44,140 bases of DNA from Roseibacillus sp. (GCA_029242545.1 JAQWTV010000039.1:1-44140); one strand, 5' to 3'; shown: positions 32,999 to 42,049, counted from the first letter of the stretch. Made by a program: numbers and translations. Notes: a model not told the origin generated them from the sequence alone.

Positions 32999-34054
32999 AT
33001 GAAGCTCATTCACAACGCAGCGATCCCTGCCGCTTTTCTTCTCCTCAGCGGAAGTCTTTTCGCTCAGGACACCCCCCCGCCAGCCAAGAGCACTGGAGCA
33101 GAAAAAGCTCCGCCGACCCCGGCCGGCCCCGTCAAGGCAGCAGAACCAAAAGTCACCATGGACGCAGGAGAAATTCGTACAAAAACGTCTTACGGCTTTG
33201 GGTATAGAAACGGCCGGACCTTTGTAAACCAGACGGGGCGTTATGGTCTCCAGCTTGACGACTTGGACCGGGAGCAATTCTTGAAAGGTCTTTTCGATGC
33301 TCTCGAGCTGAAGGAGTCCGACATCGAACAGGAAAAAATTAATGAGGCCCTGAATCAGTTGAGCCTCGTGATCAAGGAGAGAGAAAAAAAAGTCGCCGAA
33401 GAAAATCTGACCGAAGGCAACGAATTCCTGGCCGAGAACAAGAAGCGGGAGGGAGTCATCACGACCGAAACTGGCCTTCAATATGAGATTCTGAAGAAGG
33501 GCGACGGCGAGGTTACTCCTGCTCCCCCACAGGGACAGCGTCCGACAAAGCAGTATATGACCATTTATCGTGGAACCCTGATTGATGGAACCGAGTTCGA
33601 TTCCTCGCAGGGAAAAGAAACCGCAATGTCACTCAACGTCATCCCTGGATTCAAAGAGGCCCTAACACAGATGCCCGTAGGCTCCAAGTGGAAGCTCTTC
33701 ATCCCCGCGGATCTCGCATACAAGGAAAGTCGACGCAGCGCCAAGCTTGGCCCAAACAGCATGCTGATATTCGAACTTGAACTCACAGAACTCAAGGACC
33801 TGCCCAAGCCGCCTTCCCGTCCCCTGACTCGCCCGACACCACAGGGAGCTCGTTCTGTCTCTCCTGCGACTCCGGGCCGCCCCGGAGCCCGAGCGGTCTC
33901 TCCCCCTGTCCGTGTTCCGGTTAAACCCGGAACTGGGAAGGCTCGTGCAGTATCTCCACCGGTAAGAATTCCGATTCCACCTGCCAAGAAGCAGCCTGAT
34001 CCACCCACACCGGTGCCCCCGAAGCCCCGTGAAGGAGCACCAAAAGCGAAATAA
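32999..34054 (+). CDS. Exported FKBP-type peptidyl-prolyl isomerase with repeat tail
   Basis: The protein has 351 residues from ATG 32999, chosen for its signal peptide (MKLIHNAAIPAAFLLLSGSLFAQ). An FKBP N-terminal dimerisation-type region (about 50-160, YGFGYRNGRTF... helical) resembles FkpA/Mip. The FKBP domain follows (about 165-262) with GTLIDGTEFDSSQGKE, VIPGFKEALTQMPVGSKWKL and FELELTEL. The usual Trp of VIPGW is Phe. The C-terminal 90 residues are Pro/Arg/Val-rich with repeats of ARAVSPPVR(V/I)P, likely disordered. It acts on periplasmic folding. Confidence 0.88.
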   Translation: MKLIHNAAIPAAFLLLSGSLFAQDTPPPAKSTGAEKAPPTPAGPVKAAEPKVTMDAGEIRTKTSYGFGYRNGRTFVNQTGRYGLQLDDLDREQFLKGLFDALELKESDIEQEKINEALNQLSLVIKEREKKVAEENLTEGNEFLAENKKREGVITTETGLQYEILKKGDGEVTPAPPQGQRPTKQYMTIYRGTLIDGTEFDSSQGKETAMSLNVIPGFKEALTQMPVGSKWKLFIPADLAYKESRRSAKLGPNSMLIFELELTELKDLPKPPSRPLTRPTPQGARSVSPATPGRPGARAVSPPVRVPVKPGTGKARAVSPPVRIPIPPAKKQPDPPTPVPPKPREGAPKAK

Positions 34055-34201
34055 GCTCCAGCCGTGACACAAGGGCTCGGAGAACCAACCTAATGAGGCC
34101 TGAATCCTCACCTTATCCGTGAGGGAACTCACCCGAGTGGCACCCGCAGGCACCTCAAGCCATCCCACCGGTAATCCTGAAATTATCGGCGCTTCGATCC
34201 G

Positions 34202-35281
34202 TTGAAAAAAAAAATATTCCTGCTCATTCACTCCGTTCCGGAATTACGACGAGGACATCTCAAAGACCTTGGCAGCCTGCGGGTTGATGTCACTTTCGCC
34301 CTTCTTCTGTTAATTTCAGGGTTCGTCCTTTCCGGATGTGCAGGGCACTCGCAAGCGTCTAAGGCGGCCCCAAACCAGAAGCCACCCCAGGCAGATGAGC
34401 TCCATCTCGCATCTGGTTCCTACGCGTCTTTCGACCATTCTAATTTTTCTTTTCGAAAATGGCTCCCCCTCGATGGCTCTAACCCATCCATAGTTGTAGT
34501 CGGGCTACACGGCATCTCTGGGGCTTCGCAGGACTTCCAAAACCTTGGCAAACATTTTCAGGAGTCCATGGAGGGAGTTGCCGTATACGCTCCTGAGCTC
34601 CGCGGACAGGGTAATGACCCCATCACCTCCCGACGCGGAGATATCCAATCCCAAGAGTATTGGCTCGATGATTTGCGAATCTTTACTCGCCTCGTCCGAC
34701 AGCAACATCCACAGGCAGATATCATCTGGTGTGGCGAAAGCATGGGCGCACTTATTGCGCTGCATGGCCTCGCAAGTTTCCAGGACGAACAGTTCGGCTG
34801 CAAGGCCCTGATACTCTCATCTCCCATCGTAGGAATTGACCAGCATATCCCCAGTTGGAAGAAGCACCTCCTGCGGCTGACCTCTCGACTCTTTCCCCGG
34901 ATAAAAGTCTCACTTGAGGCTCTCGCAGGGAAAGATGAGGTCCTGATGACAAAAGACTCCATTCATCAGGAGCAGGCCTCAAACAATCCCTATCACATTC
35001 CCGCCTTTACGTTACGACTGCTCAACACTCTGGGGGTCATGATTGAGTCATCACCCCAATGTGCGAAAAAAATAAACCAACCTGTTCTGATTCTGCATGG
35101 AGGACATGATATCTTCTCTCAACCAGATGCCGTTGAAGCTTTCTCGGGGCAATTCTTAAAACCCGACAGGGTAAAACGTAATTTTTATCCTGAGAGTTAT
35201 CATCTTCTTTTCTACGGTCATGAACGGGATCGGGTCCTTTCCGATATCAGCCAGTGGATCGAGTCTCTACGCCTGCCCTGA
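34202..35281 (+). CDS. Lipoprotein alpha/beta hydrolase (serine aminopeptidase S33/lysophospholipase-like)
   Basis: The protein has 359 residues with a TTG start and a long lipoprotein signal (lipobox VLSGC, Cys46). The hydrolase core has VVGLHGISGASQDF (oxyanion loop), the nucleophile elbow GESMG, an acid in HGGHDIFSQPDA and the His in ESYHLLFYGH. So the Ser-Asp-His triad is complete. It resembles monoacylglycerol lipase and lysophospholipase L2 types (Hydrolase_4). The lipid anchor would place it on a membrane facing the periplasm. The substrate is unknown. The long signal and the TTG start leave the exact N-terminus uncertain. Confidence 0.82.
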   Translation: MKKKIFLLIHSVPELRRGHLKDLGSLRVDVTFALLLLISGFVLSGCAGHSQASKAAPNQKPPQADELHLASGSYASFDHSNFSFRKWLPLDGSNPSIVVVGLHGISGASQDFQNLGKHFQESMEGVAVYAPELRGQGNDPITSRRGDIQSQEYWLDDLRIFTRLVRQQHPQADIIWCGESMGALIALHGLASFQDEQFGCKALILSSPIVGIDQHIPSWKKHLLRLTSRLFPRIKVSLEALAGKDEVLMTKDSIHQEQASNNPYHIPAFTLRLLNTLGVMIESSPQCAKKINQPVLILHGGHDIFSQPDAVEAFSGQFLKPDRVKRNFYPESYHLLFYGHERDRVLSDISQWIESLRLP

Positions 35282-35343
35282 GGGGCTCAAAATTACGGTT
35301 GCAATAGGGAGATGAATATGGACAGCTTTCAACAGGTCGAAAG

Positions 35344-35664
35344 ATGAGAATGCCATTGGTCAGCGCACTTAGCGGAGCTGGGATTGCCCTGCTCCTCTGT
35401 TCTTGCGCGACGAGTTCGGACGAAAAGGAGAAAGGGGAATTGCCACTCGTTCAAGCCCCAGAGAAAGCAGGCGAAACACCCGTCCAGCCCTCTAACCCGA
35501 TCTCACAGAAAGATCCCTTTCGCTCCCCTGACGTTACCAGGTCCCTCCCGGGATCCTCTCCCTCCACTCGTCCTTCTGCGAAGCCCTTGATACTCCAGAA
35601 TCCTGAACCTGCTCCGCTCTCAAAGCCCGCTCCCAATCCCGCCCCATTGGATACAGAGGAGTGA
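35344..35664 (+). CDS. Small proline-rich lipoprotein
   Basis: The protein has 106 residues. A signal with lipobox (LLLCSC, lipidated Cys21) is followed by a disordered, Pro/Ser-rich tail with no domain I recognise. It follows the alpha/beta hydrolase gene after 62 bp and may be in the same operon. The convincing signal supports a real gene. Confidence 0.58.
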   Translation: MRMPLVSALSGAGIALLLCSCATSSDEKEKGELPLVQAPEKAGETPVQPSNPISQKDPFRSPDVTRSLPGSSPSTRPSAKPLILQNPEPAPLSKPAPNPAPLDTEE

Positions 35665-35681
35665 CCTGATTTGAAACAGGG

Positions 35682-36086
35682 TCACCGGCAGAAACGCTTT
35701 CCGGCAAAGCGTAGACCCTTCCACGAGTTGCTCTTCCCGGGCAAGACAAGAGTCCTGCCCTTCATTCCTGTGATGCTCACCCGATTCCAGAAGTCATATC
35801 CGAAGCAATACCAGAGGGCTAACCCCTGACGATATTGAGGTCTCTTAAGAATGCACCTCTTCTGGGACCTTGTCCTCGCGAGACGTTCACGAATCACCCA
35901 TGCCGGCTCCCAATCAATAGACTCCCCTGCATGCTTCGGCCCCTTCCCCATCTGCTTCACCCGCTTGACGACTTCACCCGAAGCATCATACCATGCCTCT
36001 TCACCAGTGCTCTCGGCAGCAGCCAGACAAAAAGGTATTGCCGAAAAAACGAGGATCACTGACCATAATCTTATCTCAAAGTGCAT
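35682..36086 (-). CDS. Small secreted protein of unknown function
   Basis: The protein has 134 residues from ATG 36086, chosen for its signal peptide (MHFEIRLWSVILVFSAIPFCLAAA). The mature part is basic and Trp/Arg-rich (AWYDASGEVVKRV, WEPAWVIRERLARTR, YCFGYDFWNRVSI). I do not recognise the family. It has two Cys late in the chain (KRCIL and WYCFG), plus a third at the C-terminus. It is divergent from the RlmD-type gene with 49 bp between, and converges on the small lipoprotein. Confidence 0.55.
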   Translation of the reverse strand: MHFEIRLWSVILVFSAIPFCLAAAESTGEEAWYDASGEVVKRVKQMGKGPKHAGESIDWEPAWVIRERLARTRSQKRCILKRPQYRQGLALWYCFGYDFWNRVSITGMKGRTLVLPGKSNSWKGLRFAGKRFCR

Positions 36087-36135
36087 CGATGGTGATGCCC
36101 ACCCTAGAGGTCCGGTCTCTTTCTGACAACCCGAA

Positions 36136-37416
36136 GTGAATGGGCGAATGGCTGAAAGCATAAAACCCCCAAGGAAATTCAGGCCAGAACCCTTCAGCTA
36201 CCACGAAGTCGTGGAGCTGGAGATTGACGCCCTCACCAATCTCGGCGCCGGGGTCGGAAGAATCCACCCCTCGAGCTCTTCCGGTGAAGAAAGCGCAAGC
36301 AACTGGGTGGTATTTGTCCCGTTTAGTCTCCCAGGAGAGCGAGTAAGGGCCCGAATCTGGAAAAACGACACCAGCTGTTCCCATGCAGACCTTGTGGAAG
36401 TGATTAACCAGAGCCCAAGTCGCCGGCAGCCGCGCTGCTCCCTCTTCACCACCTGCGGAGGCTGCCAGTATCAACATCTCGATTATCAGGAACAGCTGAG
36501 GTGGAAACAACAGCAGGTAAACGAGCTCCTCGAACGTATGGCCGGAATCGATCACCCCGTAGAAAAGCCTATCCCTTCTCCACGACCATGGAACTACCGG
36601 TCTAAAATCACTCCGCACTTCCAGAAGCCCCGACCAGATCGCGATCTCAATATTGGCTTCTTAACAGCGGGATCCCGCAATCGAATTATCGATGTCCCTC
36701 ACTGCGATATTGCCATGACTGCACTCAATGAAGCTCTCCCGGAAGAGCGAGCCCGCATCCAGCAAACTGCCGCACAGGGCAAGTTCCGTAAAGGCGCGAC
36801 TTTGCTGCTCCGAGCCACCTCAGCCAGCGTCCACACCAATCCCAGAGAAGTCGTCGAAGAACAGGTGGGCGATCTCAAATTCCGCTTCCTTGCTGGAGAT
36901 TTTTTCCAGAACAACCCATTTATTCTTCCCGCCTTCGTTGACTACGTGGCCGGGGAGGCCGCCCCCGACAATCGCTTCCTCGTCGATGCTTACTGCGGCT
37001 CCGGACTTTTCGCTCTTTCGCTGGCACGACATTTCGAATCTGTCGCCGGAGTAGAAGTCTCCGAATCCTCGGCAGACTGGGCTCGGCAAAACGCCCTCCA
37101 GAACAATCTTGGGAACGTCACAATTCTAGCCGCCTCCGCTGAACGCATCTTTGAGCAGGTCACATTTCCTGCAGACCAGACTTCCGTGATTGTTGATCCT
37201 CCCAGAAAAGGATGCGGCGAGGACTTCCTCCAACAGCTCTTTTCCTTCAAGCCGCAGAGAGTTGTCTACGTCTCTTGCAATCCATCCACCCAGATACGAG
37301 ACCTTCAGGCATTTAAAGCTAACGGCTATTCCTTACGCAAGGTTCAGCCCTTCGACCTCTTCCCCCAGACGAAACACCTCGAATGTGTGGCAACTCTCGA
37401 ACGGAGCCCCTGCTAA
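36136..37416 (+). CDS. 23S rRNA (uracil-5)-methyltransferase, RlmD/RumA type
   Basis: The protein has 426 residues (an in-frame ATG at 36148 is possible). A TRAM-like N-terminal domain (about 25-95) is followed by an iron-sulfur motif C101, C107, C110 and C190 (RCSLFTTCGGC and VPHC). The SAM-binding segment is VDAYCGSGLFALSLARHF. The nucleophile Cys381 is in VYVSCNPST, next to an IVDPPRKGCG block. RlmD methylates U1939 of 23S rRNA in E. coli, but paralogues modify other uridines, so the exact site is not certain. Its stop codon abuts that of the kinase gene on the other strand. Confidence 0.9.
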   Translation: MNGRMAESIKPPRKFRPEPFSYHEVVELEIDALTNLGAGVGRIHPSSSSGEESASNWVVFVPFSLPGERVRARIWKNDTSCSHADLVEVINQSPSRRQPRCSLFTTCGGCQYQHLDYQEQLRWKQQQVNELLERMAGIDHPVEKPIPSPRPWNYRSKITPHFQKPRPDRDLNIGFLTAGSRNRIIDVPHCDIAMTALNEALPEERARIQQTAAQGKFRKGATLLLRATSASVHTNPREVVEEQVGDLKFRFLAGDFFQNNPFILPAFVDYVAGEAAPDNRFLVDAYCGSGLFALSLARHFESVAGVEVSESSADWARQNALQNNLGNVTILAASAERIFEQVTFPADQTSVIVDPPRKGCGEDFLQQLFSFKPQRVVYVSCNPSTQIRDLQAFKANGYSLRKVQPFDLFPQTKHLECVATLERSPC

Positions 37417-38565
37417 TTAGCGAGCCTTGGCAACCTTGAGAATGTAGGCCTTCATCTTCTCCTCGCTCTCGGCGATCTGTCTTGCGAGACACAACTGAGT
37501 GCGGGCCCGATCCAGATTCTGCCCTTCCCGAGTCACGCGGAAATACTTATCCCCATTCAGGTGATCAGTGAGGAAGCGCATTCCAAGCTCAAGGGATATC
37601 AGACGCCCCGAAAAGGCCATTTGAGATACCTCTTCATCCGTCAGAACCGGCCCCGCCGCGGCAAGATATCCTTCGACCAGCGACTCAAAAATTCTGATAC
37701 GTAAATTCACCTTGGTCAGGTCACGTTCATCTTCCGCGGATGAGTTTGTGGCAGTCCTTACCAAGTCTCCAAAATCATAGAGGCTAAGGCCGGGCATCAC
37801 GGTATCAAGGTCGATGACACACACTGCCTCGTCAGTTTCCTGATCAAAGAGAATGTTATTGATCTTGGTATCGTTGTGAGTGATGCGGAGAGGCAACAGA
37901 TCTTTTTTCACAAGGTCCAATAACCGGTCGACCACATCCTCATTACTCCCGATGAAATCCAGCTCACTTTGCACGCTGGCTACCCTGCCAAAGCAATCCT
38001 CCTCAACGGCCTGCATCAGAGCTTCAAAGCGCTTCCTCGTGTGATGGAAATCGGGAATCGTCTCGACTATCTCTCCTGGGGGCAGGTCACTGACCAGATC
38101 CTGGAAGGCCCCAAAAGCATGCCCCGCCTCGTAGGCCTGCCGGGTGGTCTCCACAACATCATAGGTCTGACATCCTTCAAAATAGTTATAGCAACGCCAG
38201 ATGCCTCCACCTTGCCCATAGCCGTAAAATCGTCCAGTTTTGTGTGGATATAGACTCAGAGTCTGCCCCCCAAGGTCCCGCTTCTTCCTGAGGACCTTCC
38301 AGTTAATATGGGAAGTCACGCACTCCACATTGCGCATGACCGCAAGAGGATCCTTGAACACTTTTCCGTTGATGCGCTGGAGGATATAGCGGCGACGCTC
38401 TCCATCCTCTAATTCATAGGTTGCAAGGTAGGTAGAATTAATATGCCCACTTTTCACCTCTTCGCCGATCAGGTATTCCCCTTCAATGGCAAACTGGTCG
38501 GCAATACCCTGCACAAGTGTAGCGGTTTCAGGGGCAAGGGCCTGGATAGCAGTGTGATTGGGCAT
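37417..38565 (-). CDS. NahK-like phosphotransferase (APH fold, probable sugar 1-kinase)
   Basis: The protein has 382 residues. Kinase-like motifs include ITHNDTKINNILFD (catalytic loop, HxD..N) and CVIDLDTVMPG (metal-binding Asp). The HINSTY segment near residue 40 is the nucleotide loop of this family. It closely resembles N-acetylhexosamine 1-kinases (NahK) of the lacto-N-biose pathway, which phosphorylate GlcNAc or GalNAc at C1. No lacto-N-biose phosphorylase or UTP-sugar transferase is nearby, so the substrate is inferred from family only. It could be involved in amino-sugar salvage. It is divergent from the methyltransferase gene. Confidence 0.83.
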   Translation of the reverse strand: MPNHTAIQALAPETATLVQGIADQFAIEGEYLIGEEVKSGHINSTYLATYELEDGERRRYILQRINGKVFKDPLAVMRNVECVTSHINWKVLRKKRDLGGQTLSLYPHKTGRFYGYGQGGGIWRCYNYFEGCQTYDVVETTRQAYEAGHAFGAFQDLVSDLPPGEIVETIPDFHHTRKRFEALMQAVEEDCFGRVASVQSELDFIGSNEDVVDRLLDLVKKDLLPLRITHNDTKINNILFDQETDEAVCVIDLDTVMPGLSLYDFGDLVRTATNSSAEDERDLTKVNLRIRIFESLVEGYLAAAGPVLTDEEVSQMAFSGRLISLELGMRFLTDHLNGDKYFRVTREGQNLDRARTQLCLARQIAESEEKMKAYILKVAKAR

Positions 38566-38655
38566 GAAAGAAGAATCGTATGCGCAAGGGCTTACAGAAT
38601 AGCGCTCTTAACTCAACTCTTGAATCACTGCTTAACAGTATTTTAATCACTGCCA

Positions 38656-39294
38656 ATGGCCCTGACCCCTAATGCCCCGTTCCAACTAGGAGACCTACCT
38701 GAGGATATGAAAATTCTGAGGAAAGCACTGCGGGAAACCCTCCATGACATTCCGGACGCTCCAGCAGACGGGAGTGAACGGCGTATTCTCAACCTCGCCT
38801 GTGGCCGTGCTGACGAGACCGGGGTCCTTGCTGATATTTTCGGTGGGGATAACCGACTGGAAATTGTGGGCGCTGACATTCGGGCCGCTGAGATTGAAGA
38901 AGCTCGTCTCCGCTGGAAAGCTCCAAGCCATGGCGATATTTATACCCGCTTTCACGTTGAGGACGGGAAACGCTTTCTCGATGCCATGTCCTCGAACGAG
39001 AGGTTCAACCTCACCTTCATGAGACATCAGAATTTCTGGAATAACCCAAAGCTTTGGGCCCGCATGTTCGAGGGTGGCCTGCGACAGCTGGGCGAAGACG
39101 GGTTGTTCGTCATCACATCTTATTTTGACGTAGAACACGAATTGGCTTGCCGGAAACTGGAGACCCTTGGAGCGGTAAAAGTTGCCGATCACCGCAATCT
39201 GGACTCCCGAGCGCTTGCAGACGCCCCGGGCAAGTCAGTAGACCGGCATATCGCGGTGTTCCGAAAGCCTCCATCCGGAACTCCGGGTTGGTAA
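38656..39294 (+). CDS. Class I SAM-dependent methyltransferase, small
   Basis: The protein has 212 residues. Motif I, ILNLACGRADETGVLADIFG, and the acidic VGADIRAAEI strand of motif II identify a Rossmann-type methyltransferase. No substrate domain is recognisable. A FITSYFD strand follows near residue 155. It stands alone between the kinase gene and a 530-bp gap. Confidence 0.75.
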   Translation: MALTPNAPFQLGDLPEDMKILRKALRETLHDIPDAPADGSERRILNLACGRADETGVLADIFGGDNRLEIVGADIRAAEIEEARLRWKAPSHGDIYTRFHVEDGKRFLDAMSSNERFNLTFMRHQNFWNNPKLWARMFEGGLRQLGEDGLFVITSYFDVEHELACRKLETLGAVKVADHRNLDSRALADAPGKSVDRHIAVFRKPPSGTPGW

Positions 39295-39441
39295 TCATCC
39301 CTCAGGACTAGCCCTTCACCCTACCTGTTTAGCGTCTCGGCAAAGGCCCAGGTCCGACGAAGCCGGTAAAGCAGCAAGACCTACACAGCTACTTCACCGA
39401 CTTCTGCCAATCCGGCGCGCATCAAAGGCCCGGGAAGTATA
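39295..39441. other. Intergenic stretch without recognised feature
   Basis: The first 147 bp of a roughly 530-bp gap between the methyltransferase gene and the NfeD-type gene. I see no convincing frame, RNA or strong hairpin here. Confidence 0.5.
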
Positions 39442-39612
39442 TCAGTTCTGCCCAGTGACCCGCCGCATGGCCTGATCGTTCTCCTGTTCCGAGATGCGCC
39501 CTGCTCCCCTGCCGACCTGCTTAAGAAGGGCGATCAGGTAGGCGTTCAGAAAATATTCCTTGAGAAGCAACTCACGGCTCTCTCCCCGGCCGGTGTCATC
39601 TTGAATCTTCAT
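39442..39612 (-). CDS. Possible 56-residue protein
   Basis: An open frame from ATG 39612 to TGA 39442 on the minus strand would encode a highly charged, partly helical peptide. It starts MKIQDDTGRGESRELLLKEY and contains a helix-like LNAYLIALLKQVGRG segment. It lies inside the longest gene-free gap of the window. An AT-rich stretch upstream (about 39620-39680) could hold a promoter. There is no Shine-Dalgarno sequence. I recognise no homologue. Confidence 0.4.
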   Translation of the reverse strand: MKIQDDTGRGESRELLLKEYFLNAYLIALLKQVGRGAGRISEQENDQAMRRVTGQN

Positions 39613-39826
39613 AGCAGTCAAATTGTTGAGGTGTTATTTATTAAACGAGCCAGTGACAATTGTTATTCAACCATCATAGACCCTAACATCCTCACTGAAG
39701 AAAGCGCTGGCGGGAAGCACTCTTGTGTCTCAAAAAGGTTACTCTAACTCCTTTGCGTTATCGGGTGGCTACCCGGGAGGAATTCTCTCTCAGTAATGCA
39801 AACAGAACAAAAGGAAGAACAGGCCT
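39613..39826. other. Intergenic AT-rich stretch
   Basis: About 214 bp between the possible small gene and the NfeD-type gene end. It is locally AT-richer near 39630-39680 (attatttatt-like runs), consistent with a promoter, but no clear boxes can be set. Confidence 0.4.
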
Positions 39827-42049
39827 CTAGACCGATTCAATATCACCGACCACGATCTTCATACCGTCCTGCCTGAGAACGCGCACCTTGGAGCCTTTCC
39901 TGATAAACGCTCCATCAGCGATCACATCCAGTTCCTCTCCAGAGAACACAACCTTCCCCGAAGGTCTCAGGTCCGTAAGGGCCTCGCCCGTGAAGCCTGT
40001 CCGATCTTGAGAATCCGGTGCGGAGGACTTGGTTGAGAGGGACGCGCCACCCGCGAGCTCCTGCTTACTGACGAAGGCTCGGAAAAGAAACGTGTTCGGC
40101 AGAAATCTCATCAATAGAAAAACAAGAACGCTCCCTCCAAGAAGGCCTGTTCCCAGCGTGAACGCAGGTCCCCGTAACAGATCCAGCAAGCTGCCGGAAA
40201 AGTCCCCCACTTTCCAATCGTTCCAATCAATCTTATCCACTGTTCCAAGAAGAAGGGCGCCCAGTAGACATAGAACCCCGGCGATCCCGGTCACCCCAGT
40301 GCCAGGAATCAGAAAGAGTTCGACCGCAATGAGGACAATCCCCAGCACGAATAAAGCCACCAGCTCATAGTTCGCGAGATTTCCGGCCATGTAGTTACCA
40401 AAGAAAAAAGTCCCAAACGCGAGGAGGGATATTGCGCCCCCAATTCCAAATCCCGGCGCTTTCAGCTCGGCGTATGCCGCTGCCATGCCCACGAGGATCA
40501 GTAGAAAAGACCATTTTGAGACCCACCAGGCCACATTTTCAAACGCGGTTGCCTCAGCCCGTATGATAGCCGAACTATCGATCCCCTCAAGCTGGGCAAT
40601 TTCCTCGATGCTGCTCGCAACTCCCTTGGCTAGGAGAGTTTTTCCTCCCCTCATTGAAGTCGCCTCGCTGGCGGTGAGCGTGAGCAGCTCTCCCGCCCGG
40701 ACTACCACTTCACCAAAGACTCGGTCACGATCCTCAGGAATCATCATGGCTCGGATCAAGTCTGGGTCATGACCCTTCTTCTCGGCTACACTTCGGATCT
40801 GCGCCTCAAAGGAGCTATGAAGTTTTTTCCTCATCATCTCTCCAATTTCAGCACCGCCTCCACTGACCAATCCAGCCGCTCCGATCGTTCCTTCGGGACT
40901 CATGTAGATGCCGTCTGTGGCAACCGACATCAATGCCCCGGCGCTCAAAGCATTCTCATTTACGAAGGCATAACTGGGAATCTTGAGACGGGTAATTTCT
41001 GACATGATTTCTTTCGTCTCAAAGGCATACCCACCCGGAGTATCCAGATCAAAGAGCACCGCCTTCGCCTTCTCGTCCTCCGCTCGACGCAACATCCTCC
41101 GCCAGAATTTGAAGCTCTGTTTATTCATCAGGTCGTCCTTACCCACCGTTAAAACCACCAGTTTCCCTTCAAAACTCTCTTCCAGTATCTTACCCGGGAT
41201 CTCCCGCCCTTCCTCTTGTCGCTCAGACTCACTTGTCTCCCTGGTGACGACCTCTTCTCTCCCAACAGGCACACTCAATTTACCAACCAAGCGATTCTCC
41301 TCTCGTGCCTCCACAAGCTCTGCCCCAGACAACCCGACTGCCGAAAGAACATCCTTTGATCCCCCTAGTATCGCAGTGGCCAGCAGAGGTTCGCCGCCAA
41401 CCTGAGCCACCGCCTCCTGCGCCGTCAAGGTCAGGACTGTTCCGGCCGGAACCAGAACTTTACCAAACCGCCGTTCCTTGTCGCCCGGCTTCAGTAAGGC
41501 CTGGACGAGTTCCAGGGAATGCCCCTGCTTGCTGACAACCCGACGAATGGTGGCAAGTAACCTACTGTGACTTTTCTCACGATCGCCGGCGGCTCCCTCC
41601 TCCTGGCCGGAGAAGAGGCCCGCACCACCGATGATAGAATCGGGCGTCATAAAAATGGAAGTCGCCGCCAGGGCGAGAAGCGCACCCTCCCCCAGAGCTT
41701 GCTTTTCAACCAAGGCGTAGCTGGGCACTTTGAGGCGAAGCAACCTCTCCATCAAACGTTCCGTTTCCTGAAGATAGCCCTCCGTTGCATTAATTCGCAG
41801 GATCACTCCTTTGGCCTTATCGCTCTCGACCTCGTCGAGCACCTTCATCCACTGTCCAAATTTCCTGAGGTCCTTGAGACTTCCGTCCCCTATTTCGATC
41901 TCCACCACGGCATCGGCGTAGATCCCCTTGCCTCCCGCATTCGAGGAGCTAGCGCCGGGAGAAAGAGAATCGGCTGGCGTATTCTCACTACTCCGAGCGA
42001 CGGCAACTGCGGCTGAGACCACAAAAGCGGCAAGAATCATAATTTTCAT
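39827..42049 (-). CDS. NfeD/ClpP-type membrane serine protease with two protease copies, the first degenerate
   Basis: The protein has 740 residues. A signal peptide (1-19) is followed by two homologous ClpP/SppA-like domains (about 46-250 and 295-500). Four or five membrane helices (about 512-660) and a C-terminal NfeD OB-fold (about 683-740) follow. In the second copy the nucleophile Ser369 (ENALSAGALMSVATDGIYMS) and the likely Lys409 partner are present, with TPGG at 337-340. In the first copy the Ser position is Gly120 (KQALGEGALLALAATSIFMT) and TPGG is ATEG, although Lys159 is kept. So only the second should be catalytic. NfeD long forms usually have one protease domain and partner with stomatin-type proteins; none is nearby. 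Confidence 0.87.
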   Translation of the reverse strand: MKIMILAAFVVSAAVAVARSSENTPADSLSPGASSSNAGGKGIYADAVVEIEIGDGSLKDLRKFGQWMKVLDEVESDKAKGVILRINATEGYLQETERLMERLLRLKVPSYALVEKQALGEGALLALAATSIFMTPDSIIGGAGLFSGQEEGAAGDREKSHSRLLATIRRVVSKQGHSLELVQALLKPGDKERRFGKVLVPAGTVLTLTAQEAVAQVGGEPLLATAILGGSKDVLSAVGLSGAELVEAREENRLVGKLSVPVGREEVVTRETSESERQEEGREIPGKILEESFEGKLVVLTVGKDDLMNKQSFKFWRRMLRRAEDEKAKAVLFDLDTPGGYAFETKEIMSEITRLKIPSYAFVNENALSAGALMSVATDGIYMSPEGTIGAAGLVSGGGAEIGEMMRKKLHSSFEAQIRSVAEKKGHDPDLIRAMMIPEDRDRVFGEVVVRAGELLTLTASEATSMRGGKTLLAKGVASSIEEIAQLEGIDSSAIIRAEATAFENVAWWVSKWSFLLILVGMAAAYAELKAPGFGIGGAISLLAFGTFFFGNYMAGNLANYELVALFVLGIVLIAVELFLIPGTGVTGIAGVLCLLGALLLGTVDKIDWNDWKVGDFSGSLLDLLRGPAFTLGTGLLGGSVLVFLLMRFLPNTFLFRAFVSKQELAGGASLSTKSSAPDSQDRTGFTGEALTDLRPSGKVVFSGEELDVIADGAFIRKGSKVRVLRQDGMKIVVGDIESV

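Noticed and set aside
34106-34124. CCTCAC/GTGAGG hairpin after the FKBP gene
   Set aside because: Six pairs and no T-tract; too weak to call a terminator.
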